A DNA stretch of 64,000 nt from Photobacterium lutimaris (lineage in GTDB: Bacteria; Pseudomonadota; Gammaproteobacteria; Enterobacterales; Vibrionaceae), in assembly GCF_003025555.1 (NCBI RefSeq), contig NZ_PYMH01000007.1, positions 1 to 64,000 of the forward strand, read 5' to 3'. Positions 11,159-20,820 of this stretch are shown piece after piece. The notes beneath the pieces were generated by a model that saw only the letters and a program-made list of their open reading frames with translations, was not told where the DNA came from and did no database searches. A program made the position numbers and the translations under genes. How positions within the stretch are numbered: position 1 is the stretch's first letter; each line of letters starts with the position of its first letter.

Positions 11159-12106
11159 TTAGCTAACAGACAAATCACGGCAGCGCGAGGTGATAATTTG
11201 CCGTAACCAGCTATGTCCTGGGTCTTTTTCTTGATGTTGATGCCAAAAGAGGGTGTAAGCCATAGGAGGAAGTGCTGACGGTAGAGGAAGAACCGCAAGC
11301 TCTAACTGGGCGGCAATATAGCCGGCAAAATGACTTGGGGCGGTGAACACCAGATCAGTATGGGTACACAGGCTAGCGGCACTATTGAAATCGGGCACAT
11401 ACATCGCGATATCACGCTGCAGGCCCCGCTCGGCCAGTTTGTAATCGAGCAGCCAGCGGTCATCATTGCCGCAGCGCACTTGGATATGACGTTGCTGCAG
11501 ATAGCAAGTTTCATCCCATGGCTGTGCTAGGGCCGGATGGTCTTTACGGACCAAGCAGCATTGGGTATCACGGCACAGTTCGGTAAACACGATCCCTTTG
11601 GGAGGCATCAGGGTCAGCATGGCATCCTTGGGATTGAGATCCTTACCGGTAATACCGAAGTCCACTTCGCCACTGATCAGTTTTTCAAAGGTATTGGACT
11701 CCCAGGCTTGGGTATCGAGGATGATATTGGGCCCTTCCGCAAAAATATCACCGAGGAACTGGGGCAGGAACAGCGGGTAGGCGCTCTCGACCAGCGCCAT
11801 GCGGAAATGGCGGTCGCTGGTTTGGGGGACAAACGCCGCTGGGGCAGTCAGGTGCTCGATATCTCTGAGTAGTTGTTCGAGCTGTGGCATCAAGGCCATG
11901 GCGCGGGGAGTTGGCCTCATGCCGTGGGCGCTACGGACAAACAAGGGGTCATCGAATTGCTCGCGCAGGCGGTTGAGACTCTTGCTAACGGCCGATTGGC
12001 TCAGACATAGCCGCTTGGCGGCCAAGGTGACGCTGCCTTCTTCCAGTAAGACATGAAGACAAACCAACAAGTTGAGATCCAATCTGGCGAGTTTTTCAAA
12101 TGACAC
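11159..12106 (-). CDS. LysR family transcriptional regulator
   Basis: A 315-residue protein with a LysR winged helix-turn-helix at residues 6-65 (LDLNLLVCLHVLLEEGSVTLAAKRL and SQSAVSKSLNRLRE region) and a substrate-binding domain after residue 90. It is divergent from the MFS transporter at 12228, and the 121-base space between them holds a perfect T-N11-A inverted repeat. The transporter is therefore the likely target. The inducing compound is unknown. Confidence 0.9.
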   Translation of the reverse strand: MSFEKLARLDLNLLVCLHVLLEEGSVTLAAKRLCLSQSAVSKSLNRLREQFDDPLFVRSAHGMRPTPRAMALMPQLEQLLRDIEHLTAPAAFVPQTSDRHFRMALVESAYPLFLPQFLGDIFAEGPNIILDTQAWESNTFEKLISGEVDFGITGKDLNPKDAMLTLMPPKGIVFTELCRDTQCCLVRKDHPALAQPWDETCYLQQRHIQVRCGNDDRWLLDYKLAERGLQRDIAMYVPDFNSAASLCTHTDLVFTAPSHFAGYIAAQLELAVLPLPSALPPMAYTLFWHQHQEKDPGHSWLRQIITSRCRDLSVS

Positions 12107-12157
12107 GTTAGCGCTCCCCCGTCAATGAAGTGATATTCCCAAATGGAAAATCGGTGT

Positions 12158-12180
12158 TGAATATATACCATTTCTATTCA
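12158..12180. promoter_or_regulatory. LysR-type operator between LysR and MFS genes
   Basis: TGAATA and TATTCA form a perfect inverted repeat separated by 11 bases, the classic T-N11-A arrangement of LysR binding sites. It lies 48 bases before the MFS start and 52 bases before the LysR start, suitable for control of both. Confidence 0.72.
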
Positions 12181-12227
12181 TATCTTGAACACCGTAAACT
12201 GCCGCCATTGCTCAACAGGATAAAACT

Positions 12228-13424
12228 ATGCAACCGAAAAACTCTGCGGATAAACGGCTGGTGGCCTTGATGGTTACCCTGGTGCTGTTTAGCCCGCTTG
12301 CCATTGATATTTATCTGCCAGCGCTACCGGCGATGGCGGAGACCTTTGCCGTTGATCTGACCCGAGTGCAAGATACGATAACTTGGTTCATGTTTAGCTT
12401 GGGCCTTGGCCAACTGCTGGCTGGACCGCTGGCAGACCGATTTGGCCGCCGTCCTATTGCTTTAGCTGGTATCGCGATTTACGGCGCGAGTGCCACGCTG
12501 GCGTATGTTGCCCAGTCTTTGGATATGTTATTGGTTGCCCGTTTATTGCAGGGCTTTGGAGCTTGTGCGACATCGGTAGCGGCATTTGCGGCAGTGCGTG
12601 ACAGTTTCGGCCCAGAGAAAAGCGGCCGGATGATCAGCTATCTGAATGGCGCGATCTGTTTTATCCCTGCTTTAGCCCCTTTGCTGGGAACCTGGCTGAC
12701 CCATCAGTTTGGCTGGCGTGCTAACTTTAGCTTCATGGCTGGCTTTGCGCTGGTCGCGGGCTTGTTTATCTTGATGTTGTTCCGTGAAACTCGCCCGGCT
12801 GATACTGATATATCCGGCTCGGCGATTAGTTTATCACGCTACTGGTCTGTCCTAAGGGAACCGACTTTCTTGTACCATGCCAGTATGTGTATGTTGGCGA
12901 TGGCAGTGATCCTTGCTTATGTTACCTCGGCACCTGCGTGGTTGATGGTTGAACTCGGTCAGAGTATGAACCAGTTTACCTTGTGGTTTGGTATCAATGC
13001 TGCGCTGAATATCTTGGCTTGTATGGTTGCCCCTAAATACATTGATCGCTTTGGCTCGCGAATGACGCTCAATACTGGTCTGGTGATTTTGGTACTGGCT
13101 GGCATGCTGATGTTGTTGGTTGGCCATATTGCCCAAGCGTGGGCCTTCATGGCACCGATCTTTATGTCCTCGTTCGGCTTTGCCTTTGTGCTTGGTTCGG
13201 CGGCGGGCAAGGCACTGGCACCGTTCGGTGACCGTGCCGGTACGGCTGCCGCGTTGCTTGGTTTGTTCCAGATGAGTGGTGCTGGTGCGATGGTAAGCCT
13301 GACCCAACGCTTGGGCTTGAGCTCACCTGACTTGATGGTATTGCAGATGTGGTTGTTGGTCCCGGGCCTGTTGATTTTGTGGACCAAATTCGGCCGCCGT
13401 TGGCATGCGCCTGTGACCGCTTAA
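12228..13424 (+). CDS. Bcr/CflA-type MFS multidrug transporter
   Basis: A 398-residue protein with 12 predicted membrane helices of the drug:proton antiporter (DHA1) group. It starts with the family's LFSPLAIDIYLPALPAM motif (the D-x-Y-L-P-A signature of Bcr/CflA) and has motif A as GPLADRFGRRP after helix 2. It would export small toxic compounds across the inner membrane. Expression is probably controlled by the divergent LysR protein. The substrate cannot be read from sequence. Confidence 0.88.
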   Translation: MQPKNSADKRLVALMVTLVLFSPLAIDIYLPALPAMAETFAVDLTRVQDTITWFMFSLGLGQLLAGPLADRFGRRPIALAGIAIYGASATLAYVAQSLDMLLVARLLQGFGACATSVAAFAAVRDSFGPEKSGRMISYLNGAICFIPALAPLLGTWLTHQFGWRANFSFMAGFALVAGLFILMLFRETRPADTDISGSAISLSRYWSVLREPTFLYHASMCMLAMAVILAYVTSAPAWLMVELGQSMNQFTLWFGINAALNILACMVAPKYIDRFGSRMTLNTGLVILVLAGMLMLLVGHIAQAWAFMAPIFMSSFGFAFVLGSAAGKALAPFGDRAGTAAALLGLFQMSGAGAMVSLTQRLGLSSPDLMVLQMWLLVPGLLILWTKFGRRWHAPVTA

Positions 13425-13499
13425 TAGAAAATGCTCGATAATAAAAAGACGCCGCCCCTTTGAAGGCGCAGGGTCTCGACAACCCGTACTTACTCGCTT

Positions 13500-13528
13500 G
13501 CCTGCCACTTAGTGGCAGGCTTTTTTTT
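13500..13528 (+). terminator. Terminator after the MFS gene
   Basis: GCCTGCCAC / GTGGCAGGC stem with a TTA loop, followed by eight T on the plus strand. Confidence 0.92.
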
Positions 13529-13549
13529 GTTTTTTTAAGGCGTTTAAGG

Positions 13550-14449
13550 CTAAACCGGGGTTTCGGTTTGCTGTTTTTTGCCTTTCCACTGCTGGATAAG
13601 CAGGCCGAATACTATCAGCACCAAGCCAACCAAGGTCGACGTGTGGATCTCCTCGCCGATAATCGTTGCCAGTAGCATCAGTGAGATAAACGGGGAAATG
13701 AAGATCAGGTTGCTGATCCGCGCCGTGTTACGGGTCAGTTTGAGCGCGTTGATCCACAGCACAAAGGTGATTCCCATCTCGAACAAACCGACATAGCTTA
13801 CCGCCGCCCAGCCTTGCCAAGGGATCGCTGTCCAGCCACCGATGTAAAGACTCAGGCCAATAGAAAAAGGCAATGAGACCAAAAAGCCCAGCAGGACCCC
13901 AAGCACCGCATCGGCTTGGTTTTTGGTGTTTAGGATCCAATACATCGCCCACAATAGGGTCGACAGCAGTGCCAGTGCCACACCGGTCGGGTTATCAAAC
14001 TGCAATGCCATGACATCACCCTTGGTGGCAATCACCACCACACCGAGGTAGCCCAGCACACAGGCCGCCCAGTCTTGCTTACGGATTTTCTGGCCGAGGA
14101 AGACGGCGGCCATCAGCGTCAGGGTGATCGCCCAGCTATAGTTGAGCGGCTGGGCCTGGGATGCCGGTAGCAGGTCGTAGGCTTCGAAGAGCACCAGATA
14201 GTAGGCAAAAGGGTTGATGAGGCCGAGCAATAAGTAGTAATGCGGCCTCGCCATAAAGGTACGGCCTAGCAGATGGAGTTTGCCTTGATACAGAGCGATA
14301 CCAGCCAGAGCGATGGCAGAGACCACACTGGCGGCAACCAGCATTTGAACTGGAGTAAAGAAATCGAGGGTGATCTTAAAAGCGGTGGCAACGGTCGACC
14401 ACAGCAGGACGGCCGCCAGACCATACCCGAGCGCATAACGTTCGTTCAT
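13550..14449 (-). CDS. EamA/DMT family transporter, YddG-like
   Basis: A 299-residue membrane protein with about ten helices and two EamA repeats. The N-terminal GYGLAAVLLWSTVATAFKITL with the conserved W-S/G-T segment and the C-terminal GLVLIVFGLLIQQ are typical of the drug/metabolite transporter superfamily. Homologues such as YddG export aromatic amino acids and other metabolites; the actual substrate here is unknown. It is transcribed toward the MFS gene. No T-rich terminator is seen on its strand. Confidence 0.85.
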   Translation of the reverse strand: MNERYALGYGLAAVLLWSTVATAFKITLDFFTPVQMLVAASVVSAIALAGIALYQGKLHLLGRTFMARPHYYLLLGLINPFAYYLVLFEAYDLLPASQAQPLNYSWAITLTLMAAVFLGQKIRKQDWAACVLGYLGVVVIATKGDVMALQFDNPTGVALALLSTLLWAMYWILNTKNQADAVLGVLLGFLVSLPFSIGLSLYIGGWTAIPWQGWAAVSYVGLFEMGITFVLWINALKLTRNTARISNLIFISPFISLMLLATIIGEEIHTSTLVGLVLIVFGLLIQQWKGKKQQTETPV

Positions 14450-14676
14450 TGTTCATCCATAATCAATTGCTGCTTTGGCTAGGCAGCCGGGGGGTTGGGT
14501 AGGGCGTCAGTCTATTCGATTGCAGCGAAGCCGACCAGAAAATTGCGACAAGGAATGTGAGCTTGCTGCGAAGGGCATTTCAGTGCTAGAGATGCTGGAC
14601 ATTTATCCAGTATCCTCTTAGCCTTATTGGCAAAAGCATATCAATTGCTGGTTAATCAACGAGTCAGGAACAAAGC

Positions 14677-16209
14677 ATGATGAATGAGTGGTTGTCGGGA
14701 TACGGCTTGGCTATCGTGACCGGTGTATCCGGGGCCATGGTCGCTGGGTCGATCGTGGCATGGCTGGTAAACAACCGCTGGCAACAGCAAATGCAACTTC
14801 TGCGTCAGCAAGCAGAGAACGAGCTGAAATTGGCGCAAAACCGCGAACAGCATTACCAAGGCCAGCTTGGCGAGCGTAATCAAGAGCTCGATGAAATGGA
14901 TGTTGAACGCGATCGGCTGACGGCCGAGTTACGCCAGATGCATGGTCGCCTCGCGGCGGCATTGGAGAAAATGCGCCATTTCGACGCGCTCAAGAACGAG
15001 AAGCAATACCTGACTGAGCAACTTGAAAACAGTCGGATGGCGGGGGCCGGCCTCGAGGCTGACTTGCGCGAGCAGGAGGCCCGTCACTTTGAAGAGCAGA
15101 AAGCCGCCGATGACAAGATCGCCCTATTGGAAAATGCCGAAGAGCGGTTGCGGGTGCAGTTTGAAAGTTTGGCCAACCGTTTGTTCGAGCAAAAGACCCG
15201 AACGGTCGATCAGCAGAACCGGATCAGTATGGAAGGCTTGTTGGGGCCGCTGCGCGAGCAGCTGGATGGGTTCCGCAAGCAGGTCAATGACAATTTCAAT
15301 CAAGAAGCCCGTGAACGCCATACCTTGGTCCATGAAATCAATAACCTCAAGCAGCTCAATGAACAGATGGCCCGCGAAGCGGTAAACCTGACCCAGGCCT
15401 TGAAAGGGGACAACAAGGCGCAGGGTAATTGGGGTGAAGTCGTGCTAGCCCGGGTGCTGAGTGAATCGGGGTTGCGCGAAGGGCATGAATACCAAACGCA
15501 GGTCAGCCTCGAGGATGGGGACGGCAAGCGCTACCAACCGGATGTCGTTGTCCACCTACCACAAAGCAAAGATGTGGTCATCGATGCCAAGATGTCACTG
15601 ATCGCCTACGAGCGCTTTTTCAATGCTGACAATGTTGCCGAGCAGGAGCTGGCTCTGGGTGAGCACGTTGCTTCGGTACGCAGCCATATCCGTGGATTGA
15701 GTCGCAAGGACTACCATCAGCTGCACGGGGTTGAAAGCTTGGATTACGTGTTGATGTTTATTCCTGTCGAGCCAGCGTTCCAGGCCGCTATTCAATCTGA
15801 TCCACGCCTGATCCGCGATGCGATGGATCAGAACATCATGCTGGTCAGCCCAACGACGTTGCTGGTGGCCTTGCGAACCATCAATAACCTGTGGCGCAAT
15901 GAGCGCCAGAACCAAAATGCCAAACAAATTGCCGAGCGGGCCAGCAAGCTTTACGACAAGCTGCGGTTGTTTGTGACCGACATGGAAGCCATGGGCGCAT
16001 CACTGGAGAAGGCTAACCTGAGCTACCAGGGGGCGATGAACAAGCTGGTTACGGGCCGCGGCAATGTGATCCGACAGGCTGAAGGGTTCCGCCAGTTGGG
16101 GGTCGAGGTCAAGCGTGATATCAATCCGTTGCTAACCGAAAGGGCGATGCTGGGGGCGGCCGATGATAGGTCGCTGGCTGCAATTGGAGAGGACGGCTCA
16201 ACAGCATAA
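14677..16209 (+). CDS. rmuC: DNA recombination protein RmuC
   Basis: A 510-residue protein with an N-terminal membrane anchor (residues 8-30), a long coiled coil (about 35-210, rich in Q, E, L and R) and the RmuC nuclease-like domain (about 230-450). The GNWGEVVLARVLSESGLREG segment and VVIDAKMSL, with the DAK of a PD-(D/E)xK-like fold, mark the family. RmuC limits inversions at short inverted repeats. ATG codons occur at 14677 and 14680 and either could be used. It precedes ubiE, as in many gammaproteobacteria. Confidence 0.94.
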   Translation: MMNEWLSGYGLAIVTGVSGAMVAGSIVAWLVNNRWQQQMQLLRQQAENELKLAQNREQHYQGQLGERNQELDEMDVERDRLTAELRQMHGRLAAALEKMRHFDALKNEKQYLTEQLENSRMAGAGLEADLREQEARHFEEQKAADDKIALLENAEERLRVQFESLANRLFEQKTRTVDQQNRISMEGLLGPLREQLDGFRKQVNDNFNQEARERHTLVHEINNLKQLNEQMAREAVNLTQALKGDNKAQGNWGEVVLARVLSESGLREGHEYQTQVSLEDGDGKRYQPDVVVHLPQSKDVVIDAKMSLIAYERFFNADNVAEQELALGEHVASVRSHIRGLSRKDYHQLHGVESLDYVLMFIPVEPAFQAAIQSDPRLIRDAMDQNIMLVSPTTLLVALRTINNLWRNERQNQNAKQIAERASKLYDKLRLFVTDMEAMGASLEKANLSYQGAMNKLVTGRGNVIRQAEGFRQLGVEVKRDINPLLTERAMLGAADDRSLAAIGEDGSTA

Positions 16210-16307
16210 TAGTGCGGTGTGGACTTAGATGCAGGTTGTGCTTTGAGCAAACCTCAACCATCAAGTACACTAGGGCAAAATAATACGTTAACCATTATGG
16301 AAGTAGC

Positions 16308-17063
16308 ATGACGGACACCACACTAGAGACGACCCATTTTGGCTACCGGACCGTAGCCAAGGACGACAAGGCAGAAATGGTTGCTGAGGTATTTCACTCG
16401 GTAGCCGCTAAGTACGACATTATGAATGACTTGATGTCGATGGGAGTCCATCGGGTGTGGAAGCGTTTTACCATTGATTGCAGTGGTGTGCGCCGTGGTC
16501 ACAAGGTGCTCGATCTAGGTGGCGGTACCGGTGACTTGACAGCCAAGTTCTCGCGCATTGTTGGCGATGATGGTCAGGTGATTTTGGCCGATATCAACAA
16601 CTCGATGCTGAAAGTGGGCCGCAGCAAGCTGCGGGACAACGGGATTGTCGGCAACGTGGGCTATGTTCAGGCCAATGCCGAAGAGCTGCCTTTCCCGGAT
16701 GACTACTTTGACTGTATTACCATCAGCTTCTGTCTGCGTAACGTGACCGACAAGGATAAAGCATTGCGTTCGATGTACCGCGTGCTTAAGCCGGGTGGCC
16801 GCCTGTTGGTACTGGAGTTCTCCAAGCCTATTGTCGAGCCACTGTCGAAAGTCTATGACGCCTACTCATTCCACCTATTGCCGAAAATGGGTGAAGTGAT
16901 TGCTAACGATGCCGAAAGCTATCGCTACCTTGCTGAGTCTATCCGGATGCACCCGGACCAAGATACCTTGGAAGGCATGATGCAAAATGCAGGCTTCGAG
17001 CAGACCAACTATTACAACCTGACCGGTGGCATTGTTGCCCTGCACCGTGGCTACAAATTCTGA
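16308..17063 (+). CDS. ubiE: Ubiquinone/menaquinone C-methyltransferase UbiE
   Basis: SAM-dependent methyltransferase acting in both ubiquinone and menaquinone synthesis. The 251-residue protein has the SAM-binding DLGGGTGD loop at 69-76, the UbiE signature segments [17 protein letters not shown] and [12 protein letters not shown], and ends in [12 protein letters not shown] like E. coli UbiE. It heads the ubiE-ubiJ-ubiB group, with seven bases to ubiJ. Confidence 0.97.
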   Translation: MTDTTLETTHFGYRTVAKDDKAEMVAEVFHSVAAKYDIMNDLMSMGVHRVWKRFTIDCSGVRRGHKVLDLGGGTGDLTAKFSRIVGDDGQVILADINNSMLKVGRSKLRDNGIVGNVGYVQANAEELPFPDDYFDCITISFCLRNVTDKDKALRSMYRVLKPGGRLLVLEFSKPIVEPLSKVYDAYSFHLLPKMGEVIANDAESYRYLAESIRMHPDQDTLEGMMQNAGFEQTNYYNLTGGIVALHRGYKF

Positions 17064-17070
17064 GGAACCC

Positions 17071-17682
17071 ATGCCTGTTGATGCGTTTGTAACCGGGGCG
17101 ATAGAGACCTCACTCAATGCCTTGCTGAAGGATGATGAAGACAGCCAGCGTCGCCTTGCCCGTTTGAAGGGAAAGGTGATTGGTGTAACCATCAATGAAT
17201 TTGGCAAGCAGCTTTATTTTGTGTTCAGTCAGCAGATTGATGTCCTCGGTGCCTATGAAGGCGACGTCGACTGTCAGCTGGCGCTGAACCTTTCTGTCTT
17301 GCCGGAACTTCGCCAGCAAGCCAACCTGACCCAGCTGATCAAGGCCGATAAACTATCGCTCGAGGGTGATATCCAACTGGCCCAGCAGTTCTCAGCTTTG
17401 CTAAGTGGTCTCAAGCCGGATGTTGAAGAAAAATTATCGCAATATACCGGTGATATAGTCGCTCATACGTTAGTCAGCGGTGCCAAACAGGGGGCGCGAT
17501 TTATCCAGCAAGGTATGGTTAAGCGCCAGCGCGACTTGGCCGAGGTGATCACCGAAGAGTGGCGTTTGGCCCCGCAGGCCCTGGAGGTTGCGTATTTTGC
17601 CGATCAGGTCGACGATCTGAAAACGGATGTGGCACGCTGTGAAGCGCGCTTGAACCGCTTAATGGAGCAAGTGCTTCCATGA
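17071..17682 (+). CDS. ubiJ: Ubiquinone biosynthesis accessory factor UbiJ
   Basis: A 203-residue protein with an SCP2-like lipid-binding domain at about 5-110 and a helical C-terminus. UbiJ binds ubiquinone intermediates within the soluble Ubi complex. It lies between ubiE and ubiB exactly as in E. coli. The ATG at 17071 with GAGGAACCC before it is preferred to an in-frame upstream start at 17026, which lies inside ubiE. Its stop overlaps the ubiB start. Confidence 0.94.
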   Translation: MPVDAFVTGAIETSLNALLKDDEDSQRRLARLKGKVIGVTINEFGKQLYFVFSQQIDVLGAYEGDVDCQLALNLSVLPELRQQANLTQLIKADKLSLEGDIQLAQQFSALLSGLKPDVEEKLSQYTGDIVAHTLVSGAKQGARFIQQGMVKRQRDLAEVITEEWRLAPQALEVAYFADQVDDLKTDVARCEARLNRLMEQVLP

Positions 17683-19316
17683 TGGTGTTGTCCGAACTTA
17701 AGCGCCTGTACCAGATCACCGCGGTCCAGCTGCGTTACGGGCTTGATGAGCTACTGCCAGAAGACCCACGGCTTAAATTGCCAAAGGCGATGCGCAAGTC
17801 ATTGTTCTGGCTTCGTAACGAGCACCCGGAAAAGCCATTGGGCGAGCGCCTGCGGTTAGCACTGCAGGAGTTGGGGCCGGTATGGATCAAATTCGGTCAG
17901 ATGATGTCGACCCGTCGTGACTTGTTCCCGCCGCATATCGCCGATCAGCTGGCGCTGCTGCAAGATCAGGTGGCGTCGTTCGATGGACGCCTGGCCAAGG
18001 ATCAGATGGAAAAAGCCTTGGGTGGCCCGCTGGAGACATGGTTCAACGACTTCGACGAAGTACCGTTGGCCTCAGCGTCCATCGCCCAGGTCCACACCGC
18101 AACGTTGAAAGAAACCGGTAAGGAAGTGGTGCTCAAGGTGATCCGCCCGGATATCTTGCCGGTGATCAAAGCCGATATTACCTTGATGTACCGGATGGCC
18201 GGTTTGCTAGAGAAGGTACTGCCGGATGCTCGTCGCTTGCGCCCTGTAGAGGTGGTAAGAGAGTACGAAAAAACCTTGCTTGATGAGCTGAACCTGATGC
18301 GCGAGGCCGCCAACGGCATCCAGCTAAGGCGCAACTTTGAAGATAGCGATATGCTCTATGTGCCGGAAGTGTATACCGATTTGAGCCGGGAAAACTTGCT
18401 GGTGATGGAGCGTATCTATGGTATCCAGGTGTCGGATATCGACGCGTTGGTGGCCAACGGAACCGACATGAAACTGTTGTCGGAAAATGCGGTGACGATT
18501 TTCTTCACCCAGGTGTTCCGTGACAGCTTCTTCCATGCTGACATGCATCCGGGCAATATTTTTGTGGCACGGGAAAATCCAGAAAACCCACAGTGGATCG
18601 CACTCGACTGTGGTATCGTCGGTAGTCTGAACCGCGAGGACAAACGTTATCTGGCCGAGAACCTGCTGGCGTTTTTCAACCGCGACTACCGCAAGGTCGC
18701 AGAGTTGCATGTGGATTCTGGCTGGGTGCCGGAAGATACCAACATCGATGAATTTGAATGTGCGATTCGCACCGTGTGCGAGCCGATTTTCGAGAAGCCG
18801 CTGGCCGAGATTTCGTTTGGCCATGTGCTGCTCAATTTGTTCAATACCGCGCGCCGCTTCAATATGGAAGTACAGCCACAGTTGGTATTGCTGCAAAAAA
18901 CCTTATTATATGTCGAAGGATTGGGACGTCAGCTGTACCCGCAACTTGATTTGTGGGATACCGCCAAACCTTTCCTGGAAGACTGGATGTCCCGTCAGGT
19001 CGGCCCGCAGGCCGTGATCGACGGGGTCAAAACCAGGGCGCCATTCTGGGCAGAGAAATTACCGGAGCTTCCGGAATTACTTTACGATAGTTTGCGCCAA
19101 GGCAATGCGCTCAACCAACGTATCGATAAACTCTACGATAACTTCATGGAGAGTCGGCGTTACCAGGGCCAGGCAAGGTTCTACTTTGGCATTGGTGCAA
19201 CTCTGGTTGTATGTTCTGCCATACTTTTTAGTAATCACATTGAAACCTATTCAGCCATTAGCGCTGCAATGGGGGTCACGTTTTGGTTACTTGGGTGGCG
19301 TGCTTGCCGTAAATAG
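17679..19316 (+). CDS. ubiB: ATPase-like ubiquinone biosynthesis protein UbiB
   Basis: A 545-residue ADCK/ABC1 family protein-kinase-like ATPase needed for ubiquinone synthesis. It has the KxGQ signature ([15 protein letters not shown], about 70-85), the conserved alanine-rich nucleotide loop (ASIAQVH), the [10 protein letters not shown] catalytic segment and the metal-binding ALDCG. Two hydrophobic helices at the C-terminus (about 500-540) anchor it to the inner membrane. Start codons at 17679 and 17682 both overlap the ubiJ stop. Confidence 0.96.
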   Translation: MMVLSELKRLYQITAVQLRYGLDELLPEDPRLKLPKAMRKSLFWLRNEHPEKPLGERLRLALQELGPVWIKFGQMMSTRRDLFPPHIADQLALLQDQVASFDGRLAKDQMEKALGGPLETWFNDFDEVPLASASIAQVHTATLKETGKEVVLKVIRPDILPVIKADITLMYRMAGLLEKVLPDARRLRPVEVVREYEKTLLDELNLMREAANGIQLRRNFEDSDMLYVPEVYTDLSRENLLVMERIYGIQVSDIDALVANGTDMKLLSENAVTIFFTQVFRDSFFHADMHPGNIFVARENPENPQWIALDCGIVGSLNREDKRYLAENLLAFFNRDYRKVAELHVDSGWVPEDTNIDEFECAIRTVCEPIFEKPLAEISFGHVLLNLFNTARRFNMEVQPQLVLLQKTLLYVEGLGRQLYPQLDLWDTAKPFLEDWMSRQVGPQAVIDGVKTRAPFWAEKLPELPELLYDSLRQGNALNQRIDKLYDNFMESRRYQGQARFYFGIGATLVVCSAILFSNHIETYSAISAAMGVTFWLLGWRACRK

Positions 19317-19384
19317 ACGGTAAAGTATGCAGCCAACGTATGTACGATTTGTTATTAACCACAATTAGCTGAGGTAAAACAAGC

Positions 19385-19642
19385 ATGGGTGGTATCAGTA
19401 TCTGGCAATTGCTAATCATTGCACTAATCATTGTTCTGTTGTTCGGAACCAAGAAGTTGCGCACATTGGGCGGTGACTTGGGCTCTGCCGTGAAAGGTTT
19501 CAAGAAGGCGATCGGCGATGACGAGCCTTCGACTGAGAAGAAAGATGCAGCAGCTGATGCGGATTTCGATCAGAAGAAACTGGCTGACGAACAGCAGGCT
19601 GACCAGGCTCAGAAGAGCCAAAAAGACAAAGAGCAGGTTTAA
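19385..19642 (+). CDS. tatA: Sec-independent translocase subunit TatA
   Basis: An 85-residue protein with one N-terminal membrane helix (residues 6-20), the FGTKKLR hinge, an amphipathic helix [14 protein letters not shown] and a charged, glutamine-rich tail. TatA oligomers form the passage for folded proteins. It begins the tatABC group, with three bases to tatB. Confidence 0.96.
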   Translation: MGGISIWQLLIIALIIVLLFGTKKLRTLGGDLGSAVKGFKKAIGDDEPSTEKKDAAADADFDQKKLADEQQADQAQKSQKDKEQV

Positions 19643-19645
19643 CAC

Positions 19646-19987
19646 GTGTTTGATATCGGGTTCTGGGAACTAATACTGATCTCCGTGGTGGGATTGGTTG
19701 TACTGGGGCCGGAACGCCTACCTGTCGCGATCCGTACGGTATCGCGCTGGGTTGGAGCTGCACGTAATATGGCGAACTCGGTCAAGGATGAACTGAACCA
19801 GGAGCTCAAGCTCCAGGAACTTCAGGAAAACTTGAAAAAAGCCGAGCAGATGGGGATGAAAGATCTCTCGCCAGAGCTGAGGGACACTGTGGAGGAGCTG
19901 AAAAAAGCCGCCTCGGATGTGCAGCGCCCTTATGCCGACAACAAAGACGAGCAGCCCTCGGCGACGACCTCTCAAAAGCAGGATTAA
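19646..19987 (+). CDS. tatB: Sec-independent translocase subunit TatB
   Basis: A 113-residue protein with an N-terminal membrane helix starting [10 protein letters not shown] and the GPERLP hinge that separates TatB from TatA, followed by an amphipathic helix and a charged tail. With TatC it recognises twin-arginine signal peptides. Confidence 0.96.
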   Translation: MFDIGFWELILISVVGLVVLGPERLPVAIRTVSRWVGAARNMANSVKDELNQELKLQELQENLKKAEQMGMKDLSPELRDTVEELKKAASDVQRPYADNKDEQPSATTSQKQD

Positions 19988-19998
19988 TATAAGTCACT

Positions 19999-20751
19999 AT
20001 GTCTACTGTTGAAGATACGCAACCGTTATTCAGCCACTTGCTTGAGCTGCGTAACCGTCTGTTGCGTTCCATCCTGAGTGTCATCGTGGTTTTTCTTGGC
20101 TTGGTGTGGTTTGCCAACGACATCTACGCCTTTATGTCCGCCCCCTTGGTAGAACGTCTGCCGGAAGGGGCGAGCATGATCGCAACAGATGTGGCATCAC
20201 CATTCTTTACGCCAATTAAGCTCACATTGGTGACCTCGGTGTTTATCGCCGTGCCGATGATCTTGTATCAGGTTTGGGCTTTCGTAGCGCCGGGGCTGTA
20301 CAAGCATGAGCGCAAGCTGATCATGCCGCTGCTGTTTTCTAGCTCGCTGCTGTTCTATGCGGGCGTGTGCTTTGCCTACTTCGTGGTGTTCCCACTGGTG
20401 TTCAGCTTCTTTACCAGTGCAGCCCCTGAAGGGATCACGGTAGCGACAGATATTGCCAGCTACCTCGATTTTGTGCTGGCCTTGTTCATGGCATTCGGTA
20501 TTGCCTTTGAAATTCCGGTCGCCATTATCCTACTGTGCTGGACAGGAGCAACCGATCCGGAAAGCCTGCGTTCCAAGCGGCCGTACATTATTGTTTCTGC
20601 CTTTGTGGTGGGGATGATGCTGACACCGCCGGATATGATTTCGCAGACGCTATTGGCTATCCCAATGTGTTTGCTGTTTGAAGTCGGCTTGTTCTTTGCG
20701 CGCTTCTATGTGCGTAAGCCAGAAGAAGATGACGCAGCCGAAGAGCAGTAA
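19999..20751 (+). CDS. tatC: Sec-independent translocase subunit TatC
   Basis: A 250-residue inner-membrane protein with six helices. The N-terminal [12 protein letters not shown] and the periplasmic [12 protein letters not shown] and [11 protein letters not shown] segments are conserved in TatC. It is the twin-arginine receptor. Last gene of the operon, followed by a strong terminator. The tatD gene that often follows is not in this window. Confidence 0.97.
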   Translation: MSTVEDTQPLFSHLLELRNRLLRSILSVIVVFLGLVWFANDIYAFMSAPLVERLPEGASMIATDVASPFFTPIKLTLVTSVFIAVPMILYQVWAFVAPGLYKHERKLIMPLLFSSSLLFYAGVCFAYFVVFPLVFSFFTSAAPEGITVATDIASYLDFVLALFMAFGIAFEIPVAIILLCWTGATDPESLRSKRPYIIVSAFVVGMMLTPPDMISQTLLAIPMCLLFEVGLFFARFYVRKPEEDDAAEEQ

Positions 20752-20777
20752 GGCATTTTGTAGCCTGTGTCACAGAC

Positions 20778-20807
20778 AAAAAAAACCGGCCGAGGCCGGT
20801 TTTTTTA
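20778..20807 (+). terminator. Bidirectional terminator after tatC
   Basis: AAAAACCGGCC / GGCCGGTTTTT stem with a two-base loop and T runs on both strands. It serves tatABC and the convergent lipoprotein gene. Confidence 0.93.
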
Positions 20808-20820
20808 TATCTTGAGCCGA

